From NCBI GenBank assembly GCA_949357655.1, contig CASHTG010000015.1:62001-126000 (forward strand): a stretch of 64,000 nt of DNA. The letters are read 5' to 3'. The stretch comes from Parascedosporium putredinis (Eukaryota; Ascomycota; Sordariomycetes; Microascales; Microascaceae). The notes beneath the pieces are model-generated. The model saw only the letters and a program-made list of their open reading frames with translations, was not told the origin of the DNA and did no database searches. Below, piece after piece: positions 23,553 to 35,861 of the stretch. The position numbers and the translations under genes were made by a program. Within the stretch, counting starts at the first letter, position 1; each line of letters opens with the position of its first letter.

Positions 23553-25721
23553 AGCAATGATGCCGAGTTCCAATGCCGTCGGCACGCCGGGGGTATATAA
23601 GGAAACCGTGTATATAGTCTCTCACGTTTCAAGGAATGGTCGCAATGATTATGATGGGAACACATAGGCATTGGATGGGATCTCGGGGGCCGCATCATTC
23701 TAGGCTCGGGTTACGCTATCCTTGCATTCTACTAGACGCCGAGGTTACTACGCCAACTAAAAGAGTGGAAATATACCCCCAAAATCTCCCTAGACCTTTC
23801 TGGCCATCGTCTCGATATGATAGTTGAACGTATAGGTGCTCTTGCATCCCGCTTGTCGTATATCAGGAATCTTGAATGGCCCATTGATTAGTAGATGTAA
23901 ATGCGGAAGTGGTATTAGAGTGGCGGCGGGATGTCAGTTAGGCCTCTTTATAGCCAGGCGCACAGCTGAAGCAGAGGCTATAACTATTCCTCGGGCCATC
24001 ACATATCTCGGAGATCGCTCAAGGGGAATTGGTCTTTCGATAATCTCAACAGAAGTGCAGAGACTTATCAGAAGTCGGTCCTTGAGTGAGTATTGACCCA
24101 GGAGGTGCAGGTGATGTTACACATAGCTTTGACCTGGGCTTTCCCTGTGACTGTTACCGAGTTAGACTCGATCCTCTACCTCGCTTTTATGCGGGGATAA
24201 AGATTATCACATTCGAAACAGGCAGACTTATAATACACCAAGTGCTAGGTAGTCACGCACCTTCAATCAGTCCATGGTTTTGTTAGCTTTCAGACTGGCT
24301 TGAGGCCCACGCCATCAATTCAAGCCTGCGAGTGATCTCATACCCGGAAGTGAGATTCCCGCCCGGCTTGGCGCTATTCTTGAGTTACATAGCTCTTTGC
24401 TAAGCAATTCCTTCCCGTCGCTTCTCCGTAATGGGATATGTTCTAGAAGCCTGAGTCAGACTTTGACACTTTTGCCTGACAAAGCATAGGGTTGGGTGAC
24501 GGTTTGCATGGCCCATAACAGCTATCGATTGCCGTTGGGAGAAACCCCATTATTGGGATACCAGACTCGTGGAGATTAGTGGTCAAGGTTGATGAGGAAA
24601 CATCAATCATGTCTCGCTGTGGCCGTATGATCCTAATACAGAAAAACAAACCCTCGGGTGACTAGGCCGATGTTGCGCATGTCACTTATATGTTGTGACC
24701 ATCTCGATTGACGGCTGCTAGTTCGGGGCCAAAACTACAAGACGGCAAGTCTCAAGAGCATGTGGATCAGGAACGCGACGGGCACAGGAGCAGAAACAAA
24801 AAGCAACACGAAAGAAAGAGTTCAGCATGAAGCTTCGATCGGGCCCAGGTACCGAGGTAAACACAACCTCCTCCTTCTTCAACCGCAGCATCAAAAATCG
24901 AGGGTTTGTGAGGTTTTGAGGGGCGTGACGCGATGGTCAACCATTTTCATGGATGACCTAGCGCGGTGATGTAATTTCCATTATCGCATATAATCTATGG
25001 CAACCACTGCAGCCTCTTTCACGAGAAGCAGACCAGTCTCTCGGACGCACAGACCAACATTCACAGTTGCCTCCTTCAACACCCGGCTGAAGGCGTTGAA
25101 TCCTTCAAATGAGGCCTAGAGGGACTATGATGAAAGAGGCATGCTAAGGATGCAATTACCACTCTCGAAGAGGAGACCAACGTGGGGAAAATGGTCGATC
25201 GCGCATTGTTCGATCGCGCCCCGGAGCGTATCCCCACACGCAGCGAGGGCCAAAAGCCAAGGAGTGGCCGCCGGCAATCTGGGGCGGCAACTCCCCTCGC
25301 GGCTTCCCCACCATTTCCCACATCCAACAAGCGTCCTTCAACGGGGAAAAGAGGCTTGCGGGGTGCGCCTCTCCGCCTTACGCCCTGTTTCTCCGCATAG
25401 TAGAGCAACATTACGCTCCGTTTCTAGGTTAAGCGCGGATAGTTCCCCACAGCCGTGGACCCGCCCGTGCTCACGATGAAGACTAGCATCATTACAAGAC
25501 GGCATGTATGAATCGACCATTTTGATTAGCATCATCTCTCGCATCGATTGGTGGCGGAGGAGGGAGGGGATTGCTAGACTTTTTCTTCACTTTGCAAATA
25601 TATAATGGTCGTCGTCGCCCGTGTCGAAATGGACTAGTTGGACAGGCGCTCCATTCTCCTTCTCCCTCATCAGCCCCTCTTGTAAAGCCCAGGACTATAA
25701 ACCAATCCACCTTCCTTCCAC
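23553..25721. other. Intergenic, 2.2 kb, no gene seen
   Basis: Long gap without convincing ORFs. The first part (23560-24700) is AT-richer and full of stops in all frames, possibly old mutated repeat DNA. The second part is GC-richer but shows no protein-like frame. A TATAAA at 25698-25703 is close to the next ATG. Confidence 0.55.
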
Positions 25722-25722
25722 T

Positions 25723-26959
25723 ATGTACGGTCTCCTTCTTACACTAGGCCTCACCGCCGCCGTGAGTGCCAAGGATCATGGTGCCTCAGTGAGTACTGTA
25801 ACGGCCTTTTAGACGGGACGAGAGCTAACGGTTGTATCAGTACGGCGGTTCTGGGCCTCACAAATCGGCAAGTAAACTCCGGCATGCTTGGCGAGACTCT
25901 CACTAACATTGTGAGAATAGTACAACTTTGAGGTTGAGAGCCTAGTCAATCATACCTTTTACCAGCCCATGATCTCCGGCTTGGGAAAGGGTAACTTGAA
26001 GCTTCCTGTCATTGTTTGGGGCAATGGCGGATGCAGCAAATGGTGAGTTGACCGCCCCAGTCTTACGATGCATAGATTGATGCTAACATTGCCGTATCAA
26101 GTATGTGCCCAAGTGTTGAGTGAATCCTCGCGTGCTTTAGCATGGCTTCTGACGTTTCTGAACAGTGGGTCTTCGTTTCCGTGCTTTCCATAACGAAATT
26201 GCGTCCCATGGCGCCTTCATCATCGCCAACGGCGTCAGCTACATCGACGAGGACGAGGTGGTCCAAGAAGAGGACGACCCCAACAAGCCTCCCGCGTCCG
26301 ACCAGGCCCCCGAGGATCTAACTGCGGCCATCGATTGGGTCTATGAGAATGCCGGCAAGGGCGAGTATCGCCATGTAGACCGGACCCGGATCGGCGTTTG
26401 GGGCCAGAGCTGCGGTGGCTTGGAGGCGTATGGCGCGGGTGCCCTCGACGACCGGGTACACCACGTTGGAATTTTCAACAGCGGCGTGGTGCCTGGAAGC
26501 CCGATCCCCGTGGATGTTTCTTTGATCAAGAAGCCCGTCTTTTACATTATTGGAGGAGAAGGCGATGTGGCGTACCCCAACGTGAGTGGTCCTACACTTT
26601 CTTTTTTTTTTTTTCATTCTCGTTCTCTCATGGCGAACCTCGACCTACGAGGGCATCTGCTAACATTGAATCCCGAATTAGGCCGAAGTGGATTACGCTG
26701 CTCTTCCCGAGGGCACTCCTGCCTGGAAAGCCCAGCACCCTCTTGGCCACAGTGGCGGGTTCGGTGGCCCCGACGGCTCGATCGGTGCCGTTGCTGGCAA
26801 GCACATGCTCCAGTGGCTTCTTCGAGGGAGCCCAACGCCAAGGATTGGTTCACTGGCGAGGGGAGCACGAATGATGGGTTCTACGACGTCGTGCACAAGA
26901 ACTTGGATTCGATCAATGTCAAGCCTATCGGAGGAAAGGGCTCGGCTTGCAAGGCTTAG
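25723..26959 (+). CDS. Secreted alpha/beta-hydrolase, five exons, one GC-AG intron, frame breaks
   Basis: Signal peptide MYGLLLTLGLTAAVSAKDHG. Exons 25723-25788, 25841-25867, 25921-26042, 26166-26581 and 26682-26959. The second intron starts GCAAGT rather than GT. Core motifs: LPVIVWGNGGCS (first strand and oxyanion loop), HNEIASHGAFIIANG, GVWGQSCGGLEAYGAG with the nucleophile Ser in GQSCG, and KPVFYIIGGEGDVAYPN. A His in QHPLGHSGGFGG may complete the triad. The exon 3/4 junction (about 26030-26165) does not match in phase: one extra A, or two missing bases, near 26037-26040, or an unseen tiny exon. The C-run 26831-26833 is one base short before NAKDWFTGEG. Esterase or depolymerase activity is likely, substrate unknown. 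Confidence 0.78.
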
Positions 26960-27826
26960 GTTAGGTTGGGGCGCTTGGAGATGCCTGCACCGCCTCATGT
27001 TTAATTTGTCAGAACAGATGAGGCTAATGTCGCGTCGATGTCTGGGCCATTTCGCCGCCTATTCTACTAATAATAGATAATTGAGAAAAGAGTTAAATAT
27101 TACAGCTCGAGGGTTAATCGATGAATTATCTTTTGTGTCCTGGACAGGCTTCAACCTGTACGCGCCCTATGTCTATACCACAAGGGGATTTCTCACTCAG
27201 AATGCCAGGGGAAATGGAATAGATCAATGAGGGGATCTGGGTGGGGGCTGGTGGCCCAGCAAAAGCTTGGGACGGACATCGTTGGCGCCAAGAAGAGTTT
27301 AAATTTGCTAAACAAGGGTAGGCACCAATTCTTCGGATTTCTCATTGTCATCTTCGGGACCGAGGTGATACATGCAAGGGCCTTGCTTGGGAGTAGCGCG
27401 AGTCAAACGGCACGGTCCGAGATCCTTCGTCCATGCCTCGCCTCCCCAAGAAGAAAGCCAAGACTGACACCACCACTGACACGACACAGCCAGGGGCTCA
27501 GTGCAGATGGTACGTCTTTCTGCTCCCACGGGAATGTGCTCTCGATAGGGCTTATGGGTGGTATTCGCTTGGTTCCTTCGATCCTTCAGCCCCTTGACAC
27601 GCCTGTGATTGGCTCCATGATTGGCTCGAGATCCCGACAGATTCTTATTCTGGGTGGTTGTGGGCCGGGGACGGGATGACCAACGCGTTTACACAGCCCA
27701 ACAAGAAATCGCACAAGCAGCCCAGGCCTTATTACTTCGACGATGCACTCCACAATTTCCCTTCCATCTTTCTGAAAGGGGTCTCTCTTTTCGTTTTTTT
27801 TTCTCGTCTTCGCCACGCAAGGCATC
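26960..27826. other. Intergenic, 0.9 kb
   Basis: No gene. A T-rich/CT-rich tract (27770-27810) lies immediately before the next start codon. Confidence 0.6.
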
Positions 27827-28857
27827 ATGTCGACTCCGACGCTGATCACGGTGACGGGCACTCCCGTCGAACTCTTTCCGCTTCCGACGCCATGGCCGAA
27901 CAACCCAGGCTGTGCGGACCACATGTACCGCGTCGGCAACAACGATTTCCTCAAATTCGATCCGGAATGGGCCCGATTGTTCGACGCCGAAGCCTCGACA
28001 TGTTTTCCGCCCCAGGTGTCTCAATGGTGGTATCAGCGTGACACGCGCCTGCCTCTCACGGGTTTGGGTCCTGCGTTTGCGTGCCCCGAGGCCTACAAAC
28101 CTATGCTCACTGCTGTGATTGACGACGATACGAAAATGACTTATTGCTGCCCATCGTAAGTTGCTTATTTGCTGCCTCTCATCTTCACGACGCACGCGGC
28201 GCAAGCATTTGGCTAACTTCCATCTACAGTGGCTTCAGCATGCTCATTCCGCAGCCTCTCACGCCAGCGTACCCTTCTCAGTGCGTCTCGAGCGCGACGC
28301 CCGGCCAGGTCCTGACGATGATGACGTATCCCGAAAGAGTGTTGACTTCGACGACCGTGGGGTCGGAAACCCCGAGAATCTATGCCGTACCTGTAAATGG
28401 ATTCAACGTCATAAGACCATCGGAAACCACGGGGAGCGGCCCCACAAGCGGCACCACGAGCGACACGAACCGAAACGACCCAGAACCGACCGATTCCGCC
28501 CAGAACGAGCCAGCCGAAGGAGCCAAGTCGGGGGTAATTCCGTGGCCCTCAGCGTCGGGTTATCCGTCGGCATCGTCTTGGCCGTGCTAATCATCGCCGC
28601 CGTATCCTTTTGGCTCATACGGAGGAAGAAGCAGAGGAACAAGGAAGCGGCAGCGTTTCTCGCGGCGAGCTACCCTCCCCGCCCGACATGTCCTCGACCG
28701 TCATGTCCGCCAGCCCTCACGAGCACATGGGGATGTATGTGGACCACAGCGGAAGCGGGTCTCCGCCCTACAAAGCCGAGCTCCCCTCAACCCGCCGCGA
28801 CCAGTGTACGAATTGCAGGACGTTCAGACGCCGAGAGACCGAAATAATGATAATTAA
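27827..28857 (+). CDS. Single-pass membrane protein with Thr/Ser-rich ectodomain, three frame breaks
   Basis: Two exons, 27827-28155 and 28230-28857, about 319 aa after correction. The N-terminal region (MSTPTLITVTGTPVELFPL) has several Cys (NNPGCADHMY, STCFPP, FACPEAY, TYCCPSGF, SQCVSS), followed by a Thr/Ser/Pro/Glu-rich stalk, a transmembrane helix (VALSVGLSVGIVLAVLIIAA plus VSFWLI), the stop-transfer RRKKQRNK and a tail ending RDRNNDN. One base is missing at each of 28530-28534, 28682-28684 and 28791-28793; after correction the tail reads SPPYKAELPSTPPRPVYELQ. The layout matches the widespread fungal sensor-like membrane proteins of unknown function. No signal peptide is evident, so topology is inferred from the charged side of the helix. 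Confidence 0.8.
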
Positions 28858-29359
28858 GAGCATTGCGAGGGGCGAATAGAGGGGGCTATGCTTCGTGCGT
28901 GTATTTGGGGAAGCTGAGGGATACCCGGGACATTGTTTTCAAGCGGCGGCATATCAGCATTTGCAGCGTTTTCGTTTCATTTCTATTGTTTCGCTCTTCG
29001 TTTCTTCCGATCCTGAGTTTTTAAAAAAGAACTTTGGGGTAGTACTACTACATGTTTCAAATGACAATTAAGTCTTGTTTATGATATAACGCCCTTCTTT
29101 GAGGCCTCATTCGGCACTTCTTCTCCTGTCATCAACCCATTTTGAAACTTCCTCGTGACTTTCGTGGCTCTCGTGGCTCTCGACTCCTGGCGGGCGGTCC
29201 GTTGGTGAGGCATGGGGATTCCCGTGAGAGGGAAGATTGCCAATGAGGAGACCATTGGAGGTGAGTTCAAGATCTAGGAGCCTCTGACTGTGCTTGTTCC
29301 ATTTTGATGTGGGTTTAGGCGCGCCTCGCGCCAGGTTTCGTGTGGACCGCGCAGCTTCT
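28858..29359. other. Convergent intergenic region, 0.5 kb
   Basis: Lies between the 3' ends of the membrane-protein gene (+) and the GH105 gene (-). It should hold both terminators; no gene seen. Confidence 0.6.
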
Positions 29360-30577
29360 TTAGTAGTACACCCTCAAGAACTCGACCAAGGCCATCATGG
29401 CCATGGCCTGGCCGTACGGCATACTCGTCCGCGGGATATCTTTGTAATGCTGCAAGTCGTGGCCCATGCCGGTACCAAACGACGTGTTGAGGAGCTCGCC
29501 TTCCGGGGTAATGTTTTCAACGACAGCCTTGATCGCCTTGATGGCGGTGGCCTCGTATTCCTTGCCGATATACCGCTTGCGCTGGGCCTTGAGGATGCCG
29601 TACGCGAACCCGGCCGTGGCGCTCGCCTCGAGGTACGAGCCGTCCTCCTCGGAAACGTCGAGCAGGGTCCTCCAGAGCCCGCCGTCGGCCTGGAGCGGCA
29701 CGAGGGCGGCCGCCTGCGCGTCGAGGGTGTTGACGAGGTGGTACCGCAGGGGGTCCTCGGGCTCGAGGTCGAGCAGCTCCACGAACTCGGGGATGACGAT
29801 GGTGAGCCAGGCGTTGCCGCGCGCCCAGCGGGCGCGGGCGAAATTGTGGCCTCCGTCGGCAAAGGTCCAGCCGTGGAAGAAGAGGCCGGTGGCGTGGTCC
29901 TGGAGGTACTGGATGTGGAGGAGGAACTGCTTCTTGGCTTCCGCGACGTAGTGCGGCCGGTTGAGGACGAGGCCGATCTTGGCCAGGGGCATGACGGTCA
30001 TCATGAGGGTGTCGTCCCAGAGCTGCTCGTCGTTGATCTCGAGGTACGTCGTGTGCTGCATGCCGCCGTACTTTGTGCGCCCGAGGTCGTGCTGGAAATG
30101 AGATATGGTGAGTTAGTTACGGGTTTCTTCTTTGCCAGCGCTCGCCTCCAAAAAGGAGGGTAGGGCCGTAAAGGGTCTTCTTTGTCATACCATTGCCCAC
30201 TCCGCCCAGGCTTCGAGCCAGGGGAGATATGTTTGGTTGCCCGTCCGCTCGTAAACGTGGGCCAAGGTCAGAAAGACGGCCATGGTGTTGATGTTCTTGC
30301 CCTTGTGGCCCTCGGCAAACCTGTTGCGGAACCAACTCTCGATGATTTCGAGGTACTCGGCCTCACCCGTCATCTCATAATACTTCCAAATACCGTACAG
30401 CCCGACGCCGTGGGTCCATTCCCAGTCGTTCCATCCCTTGGTATCAATGATGCGGCCATCGTCGAGCTTCAGCAAGAACTCTCCCGTGGTATCCTTGATG
30501 TTGACGAGCTCGTGGATCAGCTGTCGCACTTTAGCGTGGACATCGCTGGACTTGAGGCCGTGCTCTTCGAGAGGCAT
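29360..30577 (-). CDS. GH105 unsaturated glycuronyl/rhamnogalacturonyl hydrolase
   Basis: Two exons, 30191-30577 and 29360-30091, giving 372 aa, close to the family size, with no frame break. An (alpha/alpha)6-barrel protein with the YteR-type blocks: GWNDWEWTHGVGLYGIWKYY at the N-terminal side, NDEQLWDDTLMMTVMPLAKI, ARWARGNAWLTIVIPEF, which holds the region of the catalytic Asp/His, EDGSYLEASATAGFAYGILK and a C-terminal MPYGQAMAMMALVEFLRVYY. No signal peptide, so cytosolic. GH105 enzymes remove delta-4,5-unsaturated uronic acids from oligosaccharides produced by pectate/rhamnogalacturonan lyases. An ACS-type MFS permease is divergently transcribed upstream, which could import the oligosaccharide or another acid. 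Confidence 0.93.
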
Positions 30578-33202
30578 TGTGGGCGGACAAGGGTAATTTG
30601 GGGAAAAGGTGGGGGTAGCACCTAGGAGAGAGAGAGTGTGTGTGCGTGTGTGCGTGTGTGTATGTAGGTTTGATGACAAGGCAGGGGAGAACAGTGTCGT
30701 CACTACCTTACTCCTCACGCAGTGGAAGAGACGAAGAAGACTTGCAAGACAAGATCCAAGATGATCACCCTTTCGCGAAGCAGTCACGGTACGAGAGTCA
30801 ATATTTGACTAGCCCCTGTCCGTGTCGCGCCTCGGTATTCTTTCCCTTGACGCTGGTCAGGCGGTTTCGCGTCGCTCGATGCTCGGTGCCCACTTGGTCC
30901 GCAACGGCGAGGAGTTCGGGAGGAGTGGGCCCGAAGTTGGAGGAAAGAAAGCTTCTTTGGCTTCGACACCACCCCCAAAATACCCAAAGAATCTAGTAGT
31001 GTGGGGGAAAGGGAGGGAGGAGGTGGAGTGGAGCTGGGGGACGAGGAAGCTCACTGGTGGAAAAACAAGGGGGTGTCTGTGTGGGCGAGTCTTTTGAGGT
31101 TGGTTTTCATGGGAGGGGAAGGGATGCTAGCTTAATACGGCGATGAGATGGAAGTGGTTGCGTCGTCTTTGTTGGAGGTGTTTCCATGCCCGTGGGGAAG
31201 CCGCACATAAAACCTCCTCGAGATGAGCAGATCGGGATTCACTAGCTCCACTCGCCCAGTTTTCCATGCGTGGGACGAGGAGGGTTCACGAAATAGGGGG
31301 AAGGGGAGGGGCTTTACGAGAGGCGAGGGGCTAGTCAAGTGCGGGGATCCGGGGTTTTGGCGAGGTGCCGGAGCGGATGCTTAAAGGAGCTGATCAATCT
31401 AGTGGAGGTCGCCTTGAAAGCGAGCGGTGATAAAGGCGTGGTGGCAAGCCCGCCCCACGACATTTTTAGTGCAATCTTGCGACGGAGATGCTTGGACTGG
31501 GCCTAGCGGTGGGATCCATTATTTTCCGCCCGAGCACGAGAACAGTATTTTGCTCCGAGCTGCGAAATAGTGTTACGTGGTTCCCTTCATGCATGGGGAA
31601 AGGAACAAAAACTTTTATCTTGCTCGATTATTATTTAGAAATTGGGGCAATGTAGTGAGATGCTTGATTTGTAGTTTAAATCGCTTGATTGTGACGAAAC
31701 TAAAGGTTGGTTGCGTGCTGCTTACATTTACTACATGTACTGTTTGCTCAACAGGTACGAAGGATTTTTGCCGCTTGTACTTGGCCATACTCGACACGCA
31801 AAGCCATGTGGATTACTAGCGGCAGCAGTACTTCACTGCCCGATCTATTAAACCCCCGGGCCGGGTCCCCTGATAGGAATTGGTCTCGTATGGGTTGGAG
31901 ATTGAGGGCCAGCTCCGGCGAGGCCTCCCGAGATCAGTCGTCGATATGGACTCGGCCCCAGCCACCCGTCAACTGATTACATGTCGGGGTGGAATCATTG
32001 AATGTCCACTGGAAAGCATCGAGTGATTATACGGCATAAGAACGCATGGATGCCTCGGTACACGTATGGCTGAGCTTGCGAGAGCGCTTTGCGCAACCTC
32101 TCCTATCCCCATATTAATACTAGGCCGAAGCCAGGCGGGAGAAGTAGACTGCCATACGCCACAGGAGGAGAGGAGAGCGGTGATTTTTCGGGGGTTGGGT
32201 TGGGCGATCAGCGTAGTCGCTAAGCCTTGCCGAGGATAGGACGGTTGCCGCTCCAATTATCAGCCAAGCTGGGTCCCGCCCGAATGTAACAATGCCCGGA
32301 ATGGGAAGGCCTTGTCACGCCGTACCCTCCGTGCTGATTGCGTCCCTCTTGCTCGCCATCAAATTGGTCTTTGCACGATGGGCTAATTGGCCCTCCTCCC
32401 CTTGACTGATATTGCACGCAGCGTCGCAGGGAAGGAAGTGTCCCCACTTCCATAGCTCGCCTTCGGCCGAATGATAACCCAAGATCCACCGAGAGAACAT
32501 GTGTTGTCGACGGAGGAGGAGGAGGAAAAAGGCGAGTTGGGCTTGGTGCGTGTTTGTATCCTGCCGCATCTTTTAGGCGAGTCGTGACGTTGTTCCTTCC
32601 GTCTTGGTGGGGTTCTTTCTTTGTGTTCTTTTTCTGTTTTTCTTTTCTTTTTCTTTCTTTTTCTTTCTTCTCGTCCCGGCCCCCTTTTCAATTCGCGCGG
32701 GGAAACGGGAACATGGGGAAGAACGCACGCTGGGGAAGCTCCGCGTGGGTGTCCATGCCACCATGCCGTGCCATCCAGGATCTTCCCCGCGAGCGGCCGT
32801 TGTCCACACATGGCACTACTCCGCAAATGATTCAAGGGCCTGCATCGAACGTCGACCTTGCTCGGTGACAACTCTTTCCTTGAATCCCTGTCTTCTTCCT
32901 ATTACTCTCGGGATAATAATGTCCCAGCTGTCTGGGTGATTAAGGAAAAAAACACAAGGGGAAACGAAAAGAAAAACCACCAAGCCGGGCTTTTCGTCTG
33001 TGTGTCTTCCTTGACCCAAGCCAGCGAAGCATCATCGCCCAAGCTGCTCATAAAGATAGCTCATCCCGGCCCACATTCTTGAGCTGGTGGAGATCTTTGG
33101 ACCTCGTGGATTCCAGCCTCCCCATCCCGCTTCCCCCTCTTCGCCCTGATCAACTCGTCCACGCAGACTTCCGTCCGCACACGACTAACCCAGCGCCAAA
33201 CC
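30578..33202. other. Divergent intergenic region between GH105 and MFS permease, 2.6 kb
   Basis: No gene. It includes GT-dinucleotide-rich DNA (30630-30665), and a pyrimidine tract (32610-32680) on the MFS side. The large upstream space suits complex regulation of both genes, but no specific operator could be assigned. Confidence 0.55.
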
Positions 33203-35176
33203 ATGTCGTCCGCCGACGGCCCTTCCCCGCCAAGGTGGCTGAGAGCGACGCCCCTCGCCAAGATGAGAAGAGGGACAGCATCCAGGAGCGCGATCCCGAG
33301 ACCCACTCCGTCAACGTGGAGGCCGACAAGGAGAATTCGCAGCGCTATGGCGAGATTGACAAGGAGCTCGCCCAGTACGTCGGCGAGCGCATCGTCATCA
33401 CCAAGGAGAGGAGCGATGAGCTCCGCAAAAAGATTGATCGCCGCGTGCTCGTCGTCATGATCTCGACCTACTTCCTGCAGGCCATCGACAAGGGCACGCT
33501 GTCCTTTGCCTCCATCATGGGGCTTCCGGCCGACACCGGCATGGTGAATGCCGACGGTTCGCTGAGACAAGATGTGAGGAGATATCTCCCCTGGTCCATT
33601 CGCTCGCGCGGCGAGGCAATTGCTTGTTTATTTTGCTAACCTGGGGCCCCGCGGGTCATCGCTAATAGTACAGCTGGCTCATCACGTGTATCTACATCTG
33701 CATTCTCATCGTCGAATACCCTCAGAACTGGCTCATCGCTCGCGTCCCCATCGCCAAGTACCTTTCCTTCTCCATCGTCGCCTGGGGTGTCGTTCTCGCC
33801 TGCCACGCCGCTTGCTCCAGCTTCACCGGCTTGGTCGTCGTACGCACGCTTCTCGGTCTCTTCGAGTCCGTCTGCCAGCCCGGTTTCATTCTTCTCTCGT
33901 CCATGTGGTATAGGCGTGAGGAGCAGGCTGAGCGCGTAACCTGGTGGTAAGTCGAGAACTGGTCTCTCAAATGACCACGGAGCTTGGGCATACGAATCAC
34001 TCCAACCCCCAAATTCCGCCTTGTCTAACTTTCCGTGTCACAGGTACATGATGAACGGCATGCAGCAGATCGTCGGTGGTCTTCTCGCCTACTGCTTCTC
34101 CCTCATCACCAGCGGCCCTCTCAAGTCATGGCAGTGGCTGTTCCTAGTATACGGCATCATCTCCATCTTCTTCGGCATCTGGGTCGGCTTCTGGATGCCC
34201 GACTCCCCATGCGCGCCAAGTGCTTCACCGAGGAGGAGAAGAAGGAGATGATTGAGCGCGTGCGCGACAACCAGACCGGCATGCAGAACCGCGAGTTCAA
34301 GTGGTACCAGTTCAAGGAGGGTCTCCTCGACCCCCAGGTCTGGGCGTACTGCATGGTCTCCCTCACCACCACCCTCCCCACCTCGGGTCTCGGCGGCTTC
34401 GCCAACATCATCATCAAGAGCTTCGGATTCAGCACCCTCGAGACCCAGCTCCTCGCCATGGTCTTGGGCTTCTACATCATCATTGTCCTGTTGGGCTCGA
34501 CTTGGATTGTGAAGAAGACCAACCAGACCGTCTGGGTCATGCTCGGCTTCATGGTGCCTTCTTTTGTCGGCACCGCGATTCTCATGACCGTCGACCCTCA
34601 CGTGTCCCGCGGCCAGGACATTGGCCTTCTCATTTCGTACTACATCACGCTTTCTTTCTGGGCTGCGCAAACCCTCGCCCTGAGCTTGATCTCGAGGAAC
34701 ATTGCCGGCCAGACCAAGAAGACCATTGCTGTCGCCATGAACTTTATCTGGTGGGCTGCGGGTAACTCCATCGGTACGTTTTCCCCATGAAAAACAATGC
34801 GCTCTGCTGCTTGCGGGCGAACCTTGCCGAATAATAGACTAACCCATGATACCAATCAAAATAGGCCCTCAGGTTTTCCTCGCTTGGGACGCTCCCCGCT
34901 ACTAGTAAGTTTTACATTTTATCCACCCCCTGTATATGCACTGTTATTTGTATAGATGCTAACCGAGATCCCAGCATCGCATTCTCCACCCATCTTGGCT
35001 GCTACGCCTTCCTCGTCGTTGTCTTGGTCTGCCTTCGATTCTACCTTTCCCGCGAGAACAAGAAGCGCGATCGCCTCTTCGCCGAGGGCGTCGTGCAGGC
35101 TGACCCGACCCGAACGGAGCATGCGTTTGAGGATCTCACGGATCGGGAGAACCTTAGCTTCCGCTATGTGCTCTAA
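33203..35176 (+). CDS. MFS permease, ACS/allantoate (Dal5-like) family, two frame breaks
   Basis: Five exons, 33203-33573, 33669-33946, 34044-34773, 34865-34904 and 34975-35176, about 540 aa. Hydrophilic N-terminus, then the family opening LRKKIDRRVLVVMISTYFLQ with AIDKGTLSFASIMGL, YSWLITCIYICILIVEYPQN, GLFESVCQPGFILLSSMWYR with a basic loop, a long central loop (FTEEEKKEMIERVRDNQTGM) and a second six-helix bundle with SRNIAGQTKKTIAVAMNFIW. The tail ends DRENLSFRYVL. One C is missing at 33220-33222 (start MSSADGP then PAKVAESDAP) and one at 34205-34208 (after FWMPDSP). ACS members carry organic anions such as allantoate, nicotinate and other vitamins; the substrate here is open. Confidence 0.92.
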
Positions 35177-35861
35177 TCGGGGACGGTGCTGGCTTATACC
35201 CGTTGATGTGTAATTGAAGAGAGGTTGTCGGTTGGAGGCGTACACTAACCACAACGTCTTTGTTTTTGCATGTGTTGTTTTTTTCGGAGACTGCACTTTG
35301 GCTGCATAGTATCCACACAATATCCCCTCTTAGTAGTTGAAAATCATTTTCAAGCAAATCTTGATTTCCTAAATTGTGAAACTAAGGTGTTGTAGCATAC
35401 GGGAGTAAGAGGTTCTTTCCGGGGACCATGACTGAAACAAACTTTTGCGTCGGGTCAGTGATATCGCGAGGTAACCTTGATCTGACCCGATGCCAGACGG
35501 CGCTGCGGCTCCCAGGCACCCCTTCGGGCAATCAGCCGCTAGTTGCGACCTTCGCCAAATCCCTGGTCTTCCATCATTCATATTATAAAGGGGCCCAAGG
35601 ATAAGTGATTCAAGGTCTTGATGAATAGAGATGCGTCTAAATAAGGAAATTCTATTGAGGGCTACACAATCTTGTCTCTAGTCTAATGGCTCCGTCCTGG
35701 TCTATGAAAAGAAAAATGATCAGATCCGCGGATGAGTGTGCGGATCGCGGCAATCTCTACCCCCATCCCAATCCCCATCCAAATCTCCGTCCCCTTTACG
35801 TTCTTTGCCGTTCCACCTTGGCACTCCAACAACTCAATTTCTGCATTGCATGTTTGGCCCT
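35177..35861. other. Convergent intergenic region, 0.7 kb
   Basis: 3' ends of the MFS permease (+) and a secreted-protein gene (-) face each other. No gene seen. Confidence 0.6.

Noticed and set aside
25141..25479. Open frames on both strands in the 25.1-25.5 kb GC-rich stretch
   Set aside because: Composition is Arg/Pro/Ser-rich in all frames, with no start context or motif.
29294..30163. Long plus-strand open frame (289 codons) over the GH105 gene
   Set aside because: It is antisense to a well-conserved GH105 exon; its His/Arg/Gly/Val-rich translation is a codon-bias shadow.
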